A program made the position numbers and the translations under genes. A model generated the notes under the pieces. That model saw nothing but the letters and a program-made list of their open reading frames with translations, was not told where the DNA came from and searched no databases. From CAXBNB01 sp049115735 (GTDB lineage Bacteria > Bacteroidota > Bacteroidia > Cytophagales > Cyclobacteriaceae): a stretch of 64,000 nucleotides of DNA. Positions 36,358 through 44,248 of this stretch are shown here, piece after piece (the first letter of the stretch is position 1; each line of letters starts with the position of its first letter). The stretch covers positions 1 to 64,000 of the forward strand of contig JAGDZP010000014.1 of assembly GCA_049115735.1 (NCBI GenBank), written 5' to 3'.

Positions 36358-39300
36358 CTATTGCCTCACCCATTTTATGGCGTCAGCAAAGACATAACCT
36401 CTGTCTTCCTCTCTTTTATCACTCAGCTTTACCATTGCAAGGCCGGGTTGCAACCTAAACGAACCCAGCAGCACCCACCCATGTCCGGACTTCCGGACAT
36501 CAATCAATACCTGTTCTTCACCGTCTTCATGGTGAACAGTGTATATGTCTTCCATTTTTGGTTTATTGTTATTTCCTCTTCGCCTGGAAAATCCGTCGGG
36601 GTTTTCGTTGATGTAGGCATAGATATCATAGTACCCGACATTTTGTACTTCGGCTTCCCAGATTGCCTCTCTTTTACCCTCACCGGCGCGTGTCACATGC
36701 ACCGATCGGATATGACGACCGTAGAATTTGCTATCCACACTTTTCACCCAATTGTTTTTGCGGTATGTTCTCCAAATTGGCAAATATTCGTCCTCTTCCT
36801 CCTCTTCGAAGTTTGTCAGCTTATCCAGTAGTGTTTCCTGCTGATTGCTGATTAGGCTGAAGCCCTCATCTTCATTGTCAACTATGATTGTATTGAGATC
36901 AGACATGCCATTTTCTATCACCTGTTCTCCATCATAAGCGGATTTTGCATTTTTCACATCGAGTGATTTGGCTTTATAGCCTAAAATCATAGGCAAATTT
37001 TGAGAGGCAATTGTATTGATACTGATGGCTGGCTCGTATTCCAGTACAGCTGATATTTTTTTCACCTCACCGGGCAATAGTGTAATTATATCCGTCCTGG
37101 CATTCGAGCCATTGAAATCACTTTTTTCTGCATATTTTATCACCACTGCTCCGTTGGCCTGGCTTGAATTGCAGATGTTAATACTAGTCTGATAACGAGA
37201 ATATCCATCGCTGTTTACTTCATACAACTCTGGCTTTGAAATATCATAGCTAGGCGGATCTGCATTCTCATAAATTTGCTTTAGCAACTGTTCAAAGTCC
37301 AAGTCAAATTCTTGTTTGAAAGCACTATTGAAATCTTCAAAGGATGTATTCTTGAATCTATTTTGCACCAAAAAGTTTCTAAGAAATTCACCAAATTCAT
37401 TTTGTCCTACACGCTTTTCCAAAATTGTGAATAGCATGGCACCTCTTGATAATATGATTTCATCCTTTAGTCTGGTCTCTTCTTCCGATTCCAAAAATTC
37501 TTTCACATTGGATCCCAAAATAGCCCTATTGGCACGCTCTGCTACAGAAAGATTACTCCAGTACCTGTCGTTGGGACTTTTCGCCTTTCTGGGTTTCAAG
37601 TATGAGGTAATAATCTTATCGAGGTAGGGCCACTTTTTGCTTTGCAAGCTGTTGGTAAAGCCATAATAGTTGGTGATAATGCTCCTGTATCGGGGATTGC
37701 TCAGATCGCCATCTGTATCAACTGGCACCAGCATTCTGTCCACTATAGCTTTCATGGCCTGATATTGCTTTTGTTTTTTTGTTAGTCGTTGGTTTCTGGT
37801 TCTTCGGTCAATATCCCTGAATGCGCGCTTGAAATTAATATCGTACGCCCTACCCCCTTTTTCCGTCCAAAATATCATTTCTGGTTGTACATAGGCCATA
37901 TCGCTCGCTTCCAATGTACGATAGGCATAGAATTGAACTGGGGTCTCCACAAATGAGAGTTTGTGATAAGGGTAGTTCAGTCCCATTTTCTCCTCAAAAC
38001 TTTCTTTTGATTCTCTGATTAAGTCGGGAATGGTGTCAGTCAAATCGGTGAAATACTCTGAATAGAAATCGTGACCTTTAAAATTGTAGAGTTCATAGCT
38101 TATGCTATCTACTTCTATTTCCTTCTTCTCGTAATCGCCTATCACAAGTGATATCTGTGGCAAGGCCTGCTGCGATCGGAATTTGAAATTACCATCACCA
38201 GATTCAACAAGCTCACCCTGAGAAATGGCCGTCAAGTTGTTTTTTGTATTTACCTCCAATGAATAGTCTGCAAACTCAACAGGGTTCAAAAGTTGATTGC
38301 TAGACATATAGCCCGGGAATGTGACGGGATACCATTGAATCTCAGGCGTCAATACCACATAGTTGGGCGTGAGGAAGCTGTGACGTTTTGGAAGTTGGTA
38401 CAACCATCTTTGATTAATCTCCTTCCGAGTTTCTTCTTCCACCTGAAGGTAGGCAACTGATTCATCAATTCTACCCGAGTAGTCAATTTCGACTTTCAGC
38501 GTTTCATTGGCGTTCAGTTTGTCATTTGAGTCAATCTCAATGATGTGAAGTTTTCGATTGAAAACCACCTCCTTTCCGTCCAGCTTGATGGAGTTTACTT
38601 GTAGAGATGGATTTAAGCAAACAAACCAATTTTCTAAGGGACCTAAATTTTCATTCTTCACAACTAAAGTAGCCCGACAAGCAACGCCATTGTTATGGTC
38701 GACTTGTAGGTCGCATGATTTTATGGTAACATTTTTCTTTGCCCCAAATTCGTTGTTCAGTTCAATTGTCTGAGCCCGTATAGCATCAGGTTTCCAGATG
38801 GTAGTCTGTAGGTACTGATAGGCAATAATTCCGGCTGTTGAGAAAAGTACAATGGCAAATAATGCCGCTAACATTGGGCCGCTCTTTCCTCGCGGAAGTC
38901 GATCAAACAGCAGGATCGTCAATGAAATAAAAGCTATACCGAGGGTGGCAAAAAAGCCTCGCTGCATCAGAATGAACTCTGCATCATGAAAGCCTAGCAT
39001 GTCTGAAAAAAGCATTGGTAACCTGAAGGCAGAATAATCGAACAGAAAATAATACTCGGTAGACAAATAGACCAATGAGCTGCCAGCTATACCTAATAAC
39101 AAAATCAAACTAATAGCCTGATTCCGAAGCAAACCCACCATAAAAAAGGAAAGCCCGATCATGAAAAGCAGATTGGGTATGCTCATCAACAATGGATAAA
39201 CCAGGTAAGCCAGGGGCTGAAGCGGAGCATCACTTATCGAGAGGTTTATGATCAATACCTCGATGGTTAGAATGACATGGATACCGAAGAATAGCTTCAG

Positions 39301-39648
39301 TAGCGTCCATACCCTTCCCAATACATACTCGGCATTGGAGAGTGGTCTTGCTAGAAACACTTCGTTGGTATCCAGCTTCTTATTGCGCTTCATCAAGCCA
39401 GTTGCCAAGAAAATCACAACGAAACCCTGAGCCAGGTTAAGAATAACCATGGAGCCATAGGGAATGCCCCAGCCAATAGACCTTAATACCCACTGGTTTG
39501 GGCCAATGCCGGGAATGAGAAACATGATGCTGTAAAAAGAGACAGCTCCTATCATGAGAAAAGCGAAGATTCTGAAGAACCAGCTTCTTCGAATCGATTT
39601 CATCTCATAAACGGAGATTGAATGTATGTTTCTCAGGGATAGTTTCAC
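36358..39648 (-). CDS. ABC-2 permease fused to a catalytically dead M1-peptidase-like domain with golvesin-like C-terminus
   Basis: The 1096-residue protein starts at GTG. Residues 1 to about 285 are an ABC-2 permease with six or seven helices. About 300-830 follow the M1 aminopeptidase plan: a beta-sandwich, then a helical region with the family-like segment SRGAMLFTILEKRVGQNEFG. However, neither the zinc motif HExxH nor GAMEN can be found, so the peptidase is predicted to be inactive. The last 140 residues (from about 955) resemble the golvesin C-terminal/Xly carbohydrate-binding-like domain, ending in GYVFADAIKWVRQ. The large soluble part should face the periplasm. It starts seven bases after the ATPase gene at 39656, its evident partner. 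Cargo unknown; a binding or chaperone role for the dead domain is inferred. Confidence 0.88.
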   Translation of the reverse strand: MKLSLRNIHSISVYEMKSIRRSWFFRIFAFLMIGAVSFYSIMFLIPGIGPNQWVLRSIGWGIPYGSMVILNLAQGFVVIFLATGLMKRNKKLDTNEVFLARPLSNAEYVLGRVWTLLKLFFGIHVILTIEVLIINLSISDAPLQPLAYLVYPLLMSIPNLLFMIGLSFFMVGLLRNQAISLILLLGIAGSSLVYLSTEYYFLFDYSAFRLPMLFSDMLGFHDAEFILMQRGFFATLGIAFISLTILLFDRLPRGKSGPMLAALFAIVLFSTAGIIAYQYLQTTIWKPDAIRAQTIELNNEFGAKKNVTIKSCDLQVDHNNGVACRATLVVKNENLGPLENWFVCLNPSLQVNSIKLDGKEVVFNRKLHIIEIDSNDKLNANETLKVEIDYSGRIDESVAYLQVEEETRKEINQRWLYQLPKRHSFLTPNYVVLTPEIQWYPVTFPGYMSSNQLLNPVEFADYSLEVNTKNNLTAISQGELVESGDGNFKFRSQQALPQISLVIGDYEKKEIEVDSISYELYNFKGHDFYSEYFTDLTDTIPDLIRESKESFEEKMGLNYPYHKLSFVETPVQFYAYRTLEASDMAYVQPEMIFWTEKGGRAYDINFKRAFRDIDRRTRNQRLTKKQKQYQAMKAIVDRMLVPVDTDGDLSNPRYRSIITNYYGFTNSLQSKKWPYLDKIITSYLKPRKAKSPNDRYWSNLSVAERANRAILGSNVKEFLESEEETRLKDEIILSRGAMLFTILEKRVGQNEFGEFLRNFLVQNRFKNTSFEDFNSAFKQEFDLDFEQLLKQIYENADPPSYDISKPELYEVNSDGYSRYQTSINICNSSQANGAVVIKYAEKSDFNGSNARTDIITLLPGEVKKISAVLEYEPAISINTIASQNLPMILGYKAKSLDVKNAKSAYDGEQVIENGMSDLNTIIVDNEDEGFSLISNQQETLLDKLTNFEEEEEDEYLPIWRTYRKNNWVKSVDSKFYGRHIRSVHVTRAGEGKREAIWEAEVQNVGYYDIYAYINENPDGFSRRRGNNNKPKMEDIYTVHHEDGEEQVLIDVRKSGHGWVLLGSFRLQPGLAMVKLSDKREEDRGYVFADAIKWVRQ

Positions 39649-39655
39649 TTTCTCA

Positions 39656-40546
39656 CTAATTCAATGAAACGTTGAGTTTACTTTCCATAAAATATACATA
39701 GGCATGCTCCAGGTTGGGTTTGACCGGTTCTACATTCAGACCTTTAGGATCATCTGCAATAAATTCTATCTCCCAAAAACCTCCTGCCGGTATTGTCGCA
39801 ATCACAGGATACTGTTCTTTGAGTTTAGCGAATTCAGCATCGTTCACAGTTATTTGCCACACTTTGCCTTCAGTCTGTTTGATCAAAAGCTCTGGCGATC
39901 CATTGAATTCGACCTTCCCTTGATGCAACAGGGCCATGTCTTCACAGGTACTAGATATATCACCAACGATATGGGTAGAAAGGATAATGATAACATCTTC
40001 TTTTCCGAGATCGGATAGGATATTCCTAAAGCGTATTCTCTCCTCGGGATCTAGTCCAGTCGTAGGTTCATCAATCACAAGTACTTTGGGAGATCCAATA
40101 AGTGCCTGTGCAATACCCAATCGTCGTTTCATTCCACCTGACAGCTTGTTGGCTAGTTTATCCCTAACCTCATAAAGAGCCACTTTACCAAGCATTTCAT
40201 CGACAGCATTTTTTCTAAACTTGCCGCCTTTTACTCCTGATAGCCTTGCTGAATAATCCAAAAATTCCCAGACCTTAAGCTTTGAAAAGAAGGTAAAATC
40301 CTGTGGCAAATAACCGATCATCCGCCTAATGGCTTCTCTATCTTTTGAGATGTCCTTACCATCCATAGTTACACTTCCTGACGTGTGTTTCTGTAGGGTT
40401 ACCAGGGTGCGCATCAGGCTAGACTTGCCTGCACCATTTGGCCCAAGCAGACCAAACATACCGTTCTTTATTTCAAGGTTGACGTTATTGAGTGCCTTGT
40501 ATCCATTGGGATAAGTTTTGGTAAGGTGATCTATTTTTATATGCAT
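39656..40546 (-). CDS. ABC transporter ATP-binding protein
   Basis: The 296-residue ATPase contains the A-loop region (LTKTYPNG), Walker A GPNGAGKSS (about 36-44), Q-loop YLPQ, signature KLSGGMKRR, Walker B VLVIDEP and H-loop STHI. It is the closest relative in the window of the ATPase domain fused to the RND protein: both read NGMFGLLGPNGAGK and share the unusual ERIRFRN after Walker B. A C-terminal ligand-like extension (KVWQITVNDAEF) is also shared. It is the first gene of the transport cluster and energises the fused permease encoded immediately after it. Confidence 0.95.
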   Translation of the reverse strand: MHIKIDHLTKTYPNGYKALNNVNLEIKNGMFGLLGPNGAGKSSLMRTLVTLQKHTSGSVTMDGKDISKDREAIRRMIGYLPQDFTFFSKLKVWEFLDYSARLSGVKGGKFRKNAVDEMLGKVALYEVRDKLANKLSGGMKRRLGIAQALIGSPKVLVIDEPTTGLDPEERIRFRNILSDLGKEDVIIILSTHIVGDISSTCEDMALLHQGKVEFNGSPELLIKQTEGKVWQITVNDAEFAKLKEQYPVIATIPAGGFWEIEFIADDPKGLNVEPVKPNLEHAYVYFMESKLNVSLN

Positions 40547-40668
40547 TATGGCATTTATATTTCAGGCAAGAAGAATACTATTGTTAACGGCAGTCAAGTG
40601 ATTAGTTGTAAGTTTTGCTGTTTTCTTAAACTATATATTGAATTTTATTCAATCAAATATTAACATGT

Positions 40669-41139
40669 CTAGATGTCCTTGCTTTTCGTTAGTGTAACGC
40701 CTCCTACTCTCATCGCAAAATCGAAGAAAAAATTACTCTTCAAATGAAAATTCGCATCAGATGAATTAGCGCTATCCCTCCCCTCCTGAGCCAATACTAA
40801 AAGTATAACCAAACAGTCCTTCTCAAAGTCTTTTTTGCGATTAAGTTTAGATTCTAGTTCTCCATAAATTGCAAAACCATATTCAGCTTTTTTCATCCTT
40901 AAATTCAATAATTCAGAGTCCCCAATATGACCATTTATACTGTTGTCTTCTTTAATTTCAACTTCAATAAAAACCTCACCCATGTCTTTGGCAAAACTCA
41001 CATCCAGGAAATTCCCCATCCCCGACCAAGTTCCGAGCAAAAAAGAATTTGTTGCAATTATTTCTTTGGTTTCCTTATCATCCTGACCCATACAGCCTAT
41101 CATTAGGATGGCTAACGCGTAAATTTTATACTGCCTCAT
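40669..41139 (-). CDS. Small hypothetical lipoprotein
   Basis: The 156-residue protein has a signal ending at Cys16 (LAILMIGC). The mature part is beta-rich (GTWSGMGNFLDVSFAKDMGEVFIEVEI), and no known domain is recognised. It follows the GIN-like gene by 45 bases and may be the last gene of the YtrA-type operon. Function unknown. Confidence 0.7.
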   Translation of the reverse strand: MRQYKIYALAILMIGCMGQDDKETKEIIATNSFLLGTWSGMGNFLDVSFAKDMGEVFIEVEIKEDNSINGHIGDSELLNLRMKKAEYGFAIYGELESKLNRKKDFEKDCLVILLVLAQEGRDSANSSDANFHLKSNFFFDFAMRVGGVTLTKSKDI

Positions 41140-41184
41140 GATTCAATCATTTTAATAGAGCAACTGGCGATGAACGAATAGATT

Positions 41185-41901
41185 CTACCTTAAATAAACC
41201 TTGCCTCCCTTTTCCTTTTTGATTTTGATTTCATCCACATGCTTCGCATTCAAATTCGATTTTTTATCTATTTCAGCATCCAACCATTTTATTGGTCTAT
41301 TGATGTGAACTCTAGAATCTTCCAGTTTAACATTCAAACTGTCTAAGTTGTATTTATCGTTGATATGTACCTTCGAATCGTTCCTGGCAACAAGCCCAAG
41401 CTTCTTTATCGACGACAATCCCTTACCGTAGATTTGGCTCTTGCTTATGTCGATTTTAAGGCTATCGGTATCAAAGTTTTCAAATCTAAAATTGGAATTC
41501 GAAGCAGATAAAAATTCGGTTGTTGAAGGAACGAATAATTTAAAATTATCAAAGTTAAGCTTCACCTTATTATCTCCTTGTAGCATAAGCGTGTCATCTG
41601 AAATACTGACACCTAAGCTTTCAAGAGACTCTTTAGACAGGTAATGAAACATATTGCTATCCGATGAATACTTGATTTCCAAGTAATAGGATTCGGCCGG
41701 CGAAGGAACAATACTTAAGCTTTTGATTTTATCCAATTTTATGTATTTAAACCCTCCAACTGAAATAACATGAGTGTCCATGTCTGGATCAAAGCGGTCG
41801 CTTGAGTGTCTACCGAATAACCTGAGGTCCAATGCGAATACCAGCATATACACAGCGATCACCGACAGGAAATAGGTTAATATTTTATTGCTTGTTTTCA
41901 T
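41185..41901 (-). CDS. Membrane-anchored GIN-domain-like protein
   Basis: The 238-residue protein has one N-terminal helix (about 7-28). A repetitive beta-solenoid-like body follows, in which short strands such as SLKIDISKSQIYGK, LGLVARNDSKVHIN and LNVKLEDSRVHINR recur at roughly 20-residue spacing. This pattern resembles the putative auto-transporter adhesin head GIN (DUF2807) domain of Bacteroidota. It is located five bases from the GntR regulator, so it is part of the same operon. The role is unknown. Confidence 0.75.
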   Translation of the reverse strand: MKTSNKILTYFLSVIAVYMLVFALDLRLFGRHSSDRFDPDMDTHVISVGGFKYIKLDKIKSLSIVPSPAESYYLEIKYSSDSNMFHYLSKESLESLGVSISDDTLMLQGDNKVKLNFDNFKLFVPSTTEFLSASNSNFRFENFDTDSLKIDISKSQIYGKGLSSIKKLGLVARNDSKVHINDKYNLDSLNVKLEDSRVHINRPIKWLDAEIDKKSNLNAKHVDEIKIKKEKGGKVYLR

Positions 41902-41906
41902 AATAT

Positions 41907-42269
41907 TCAGTTCTTTGATTGTCCGTTGAAATGAATCTTTAACTCCTCGAAAGAGATATTCAGCACTTCCATCTTTCGCTTAAAGTCGGGCAGCTCTGTT
42001 TCGAAGAATTCTTCTTTCTTCCAGTCATTGATGATTTTCACTGCATCATGAGTCACGAAGTACCCTATACCTCGCTGATTTTCTATTATCTCTTTCATTT
42101 GTAACTCTGCATAACTTCTTACAATAGTATTTGGATTGACGCCCATTTCTGCCGCCAATTCACGTACCGAAGGAATCTTCTCTCCAATGGGAAATGCCCC
42201 CGAAAGTACTTTCTCTGAAATATCATCAGCTATTTGCACCGAGATACTCTTGCTGTTTTTAAACTCCAT
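41907..42269 (-). CDS. GntR-family transcriptional regulator, YtrA subfamily
   Basis: This short protein (120 residues) has an N-terminal winged helix-turn-helix (FPIGEKIPSVRELAAEMGVN and NTIVRSYAELQMKEII) and only a brief C-terminal helical tail, the hallmark of YtrA regulators. GTG at 42272 and ATG at 42269 are both possible; the ATG overlaps the permease stop by one base (TGATG). These regulators usually repress the ABC-transporter operon in which they lie. A matching palindrome precedes the first gene (43887-43912). Confidence 0.92.
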   Translation of the reverse strand: MEFKNSKSISVQIADDISEKVLSGAFPIGEKIPSVRELAAEMGVNPNTIVRSYAELQMKEIIENQRGIGYFVTHDAVKIINDWKKEEFFETELPDFKRKMEVLNISFEELKIHFNGQSKN

Positions 42270-43063
42270 CACACTTCCTTTTCTTTAATTTTCAAGTAAC
42301 TCACAGTAAGCAGGATAAGGTTGGAGGCTATGGCCGCAAGGCACAAGTACTTAATCGCATCATCTGGAGAATAGATGAAGGTAATACGGTTATTGATTGG
42401 GTGGTAATTTTTAAGATCAAATCCCTTGAATAATAAATACCCGAAAAAGAGGAACAGTCCTAATGTTACGCTAAGAGTAAATAATGTTTTTACCAGTGTC
42501 TTCTTTTGAAAGTGACTAGCTCCTGCAAAGGGAATGGTGAATACCAACATTCCCCCAAAAAAGGCCAACCCTCTTTGCCAACCGTTGAGCTTTTGGATAA
42601 CGGCCACTAAATCAAATTGATAATTCTCAAATTGCGGGGCATAACTATTCAATCCCGATCCCAATACATTAACCAAAAACCAAAATAGTAGCGGAAAGCC
42701 TACAATGTACAGCACCAATTTGTTCAGTACTTCGAAAGTGAACTTTTCAAGGGTGGTAGCTGGCAGCATTAGATAGGCCAAAGTTTTTTCTTTCGAACGA
42801 AATGCGGGAAAAGCCATGCTATTGTATAATATCCCTACACCTAGAAATATCAAAATAAATGACACCATATAATCCCCCTGATTCCAACGTTCGCTGGTTC
42901 TAAAGCCATTGGTCGTGGAGAAAATAAAGAGTCCCATGAACAACAATAGACCACCGCAGAGCCCTGCAAGGTAGATAAGCATTTCCCTTTTATTTTCTAT
43001 GATCGCCTGGCGATATAGTAAAGACAACCTATTCAAACTGAATGCATTATTCTGTTTCATCAT
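42269..43063 (-). CDS. ABC transporter permease of the YtrA-type operon
   Basis: The 264-residue protein has six predicted helices (about 28-50, 65-85, 112-135, 158-178, 188-208 and 235-255) and no other domain. It overlaps the ATPase gene upstream by 17 bases and the regulator gene downstream. This organisation indicates translational coupling of one ABC exporter unit. The substrate is unknown; YtrA-regulated ABC systems often respond to cell-envelope stress. Confidence 0.85.
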   Translation of the reverse strand: MMKQNNAFSLNRLSLLYRQAIIENKREMLIYLAGLCGGLLLFMGLFIFSTTNGFRTSERWNQGDYMVSFILIFLGVGILYNSMAFPAFRSKEKTLAYLMLPATTLEKFTFEVLNKLVLYIVGFPLLFWFLVNVLGSGLNSYAPQFENYQFDLVAVIQKLNGWQRGLAFFGGMLVFTIPFAGASHFQKKTLVKTLFTLSVTLGLFLFFGYLLFKGFDLKNYHPINNRITFIYSPDDAIKYLCLAAIASNLILLTVSYLKIKEKEV

Positions 43064-43874
43064 TCATCAATTTATGGCCAGAAATGGCCGCATTAAATAG
43101 CACCTCAATATCCACTTCCGACGGAGTGCCATTGAGTTCGCTGATCACCTTATATCCTCCAGGAACAGCTTCGCTATACAAAATTCCATCGCGGGACACT
43201 GAGTTGGTTGCTTCAAAGGCTAGTTGTTCTGATATCTCACCGATATCGTGATTGAAGATAACCTTGCCTCCATCCAGGATTAGTATTGTGTCTATCAGAT
43301 TTTCGACATCCTTTACCTGATGAGTAGAAATAATGACCAACTGATCGTCATCCAGCGAACCAGCCAGTATTTTTCTAAAAAGCGATTTAGAAGGAATATC
43401 CAAACCATTAGTAGGCTCGTCCAGCACAAGCAACTTGCATTGGGTAGCTAGTGCAAAGGCTATTAAAAATTTCTTCTTCTGACCATGGGATAATTTCGTG
43501 AGCTTGGAGTCATTGAACAGCCCAAACTCGGACAAAATATTTTCCATTTTGTCTTCGTCAAACCGAGGATAAAATGCTGCATTGGCCTTTACATAATCCG
43601 AAATTGCAATGGACGGTAAATGAAACTCTTCCGGCACAAAGTATGTATCTCCCAACATCAACTGACTTCTTTTGCCTGGAGTATTTCCATTGACTGATAT
43701 ATCACCAGCGATCGGATAGGATAGACCAATGATTAGTTTCAGCAAGGTTGTTTTGCCTGCCCCATTCTTTCCTAACAGGCCGGTAATGCTCCCGGGCGTT
43801 AGCTCCAGCGATAAATCCTCATAGAGCAGTTGCTTCTTACTGTAGCCGTATCGCAGGTTGTTTATTTTGATCAT
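43047..43874 (-). CDS. ABC transporter ATP-binding protein of the YtrA-type operon
   Basis: The frame extends to a TTG at 43880, but ATG at 43874 (MIKINNLRYGYSKKQLLYED) is a standard start (275 residues). Walker A is GKNGAGKTT, the signature is degenerate (LSHGQKKKF), Walker B is LLVLDEP and the H-loop is STHQ. It is the first gene of the operon and begins 12 bases downstream of the predicted operator. Confidence 0.94.
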   Translation of the reverse strand: MIKINNLRYGYSKKQLLYEDLSLELTPGSITGLLGKNGAGKTTLLKLIIGLSYPIAGDISVNGNTPGKRSQLMLGDTYFVPEEFHLPSIAISDYVKANAAFYPRFDEDKMENILSEFGLFNDSKLTKLSHGQKKKFLIAFALATQCKLLVLDEPTNGLDIPSKSLFRKILAGSLDDDQLVIISTHQVKDVENLIDTILILDGGKVIFNHDIGEISEQLAFEATNSVSRDGILYSEAVPGGYKVISELNGTPSEVDIEVLFNAAISGHKLMNDETE

Positions 43875-43886
43875 TTCCAATTGTTT

Positions 43887-43912
43887 TACTGTACTATCAT
43901 ACTAATACAGTA
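43887..43912 (-). promoter_or_regulatory. Predicted YtrA-type operator
   Basis: A 26-base palindrome has outer arms TACTGTA and TACAGTA. It fits the pattern TGTAnTA-n6-TAnTACA expected for YtrA-type GntR regulators. It lies 12 bases in front of the preferred ATPase start, where repressor binding would block transcription. Confidence 0.65.
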
Positions 43913-44248
43913 CAATAGTAAAGAGGTTTTTACGATTATCCAAATTGGATGTCATTATATCTAAACCAATTTATGGATAGGCGTATAACCGAATTATTAA
44001 CGATGCTGGCTTTATAGACCAAGAACTCTTATAAAAAAACCTCTAACCAAATGCTCAAACTGATTAAAATCAATCATTTATATAAGAATTAGTGCGCTCC
44101 AATCAGTACCATTTCCCACATATTAAAGCACCAAAGTGTGTGGTGAATTTTCCTCAGATAATCTATGAAAAAAGAAAAGCTTTCTTGAATCAGCGTTTAC
44201 ACAAACAAGTTTTTTATTAAATTGAAAGATAAACCAACCTAACATATC
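43913..44248. other. AT-rich divergent intergenic region
   Basis: This spacer separates the minus-strand ABC operon from the plus-strand ligase gene and must contain both promoters. I see no gene, RNA or clear repeat in it, apart from the operator at its left edge. Confidence 0.5.

Noticed and set aside
36361..36831. 156-codon plus-strand open frame
   Set aside because: It lies entirely antisense to the 3' end of the dead-peptidase permease gene, has no recognisable protein features and is explained by codon bias of that gene.
40637..40653. ATTGAAT/ATTCAAT stem downstream of the 40669 lipoprotein gene
   Set aside because: The stem is weak and AT-only with no T-run; it is not convincing as a terminator.
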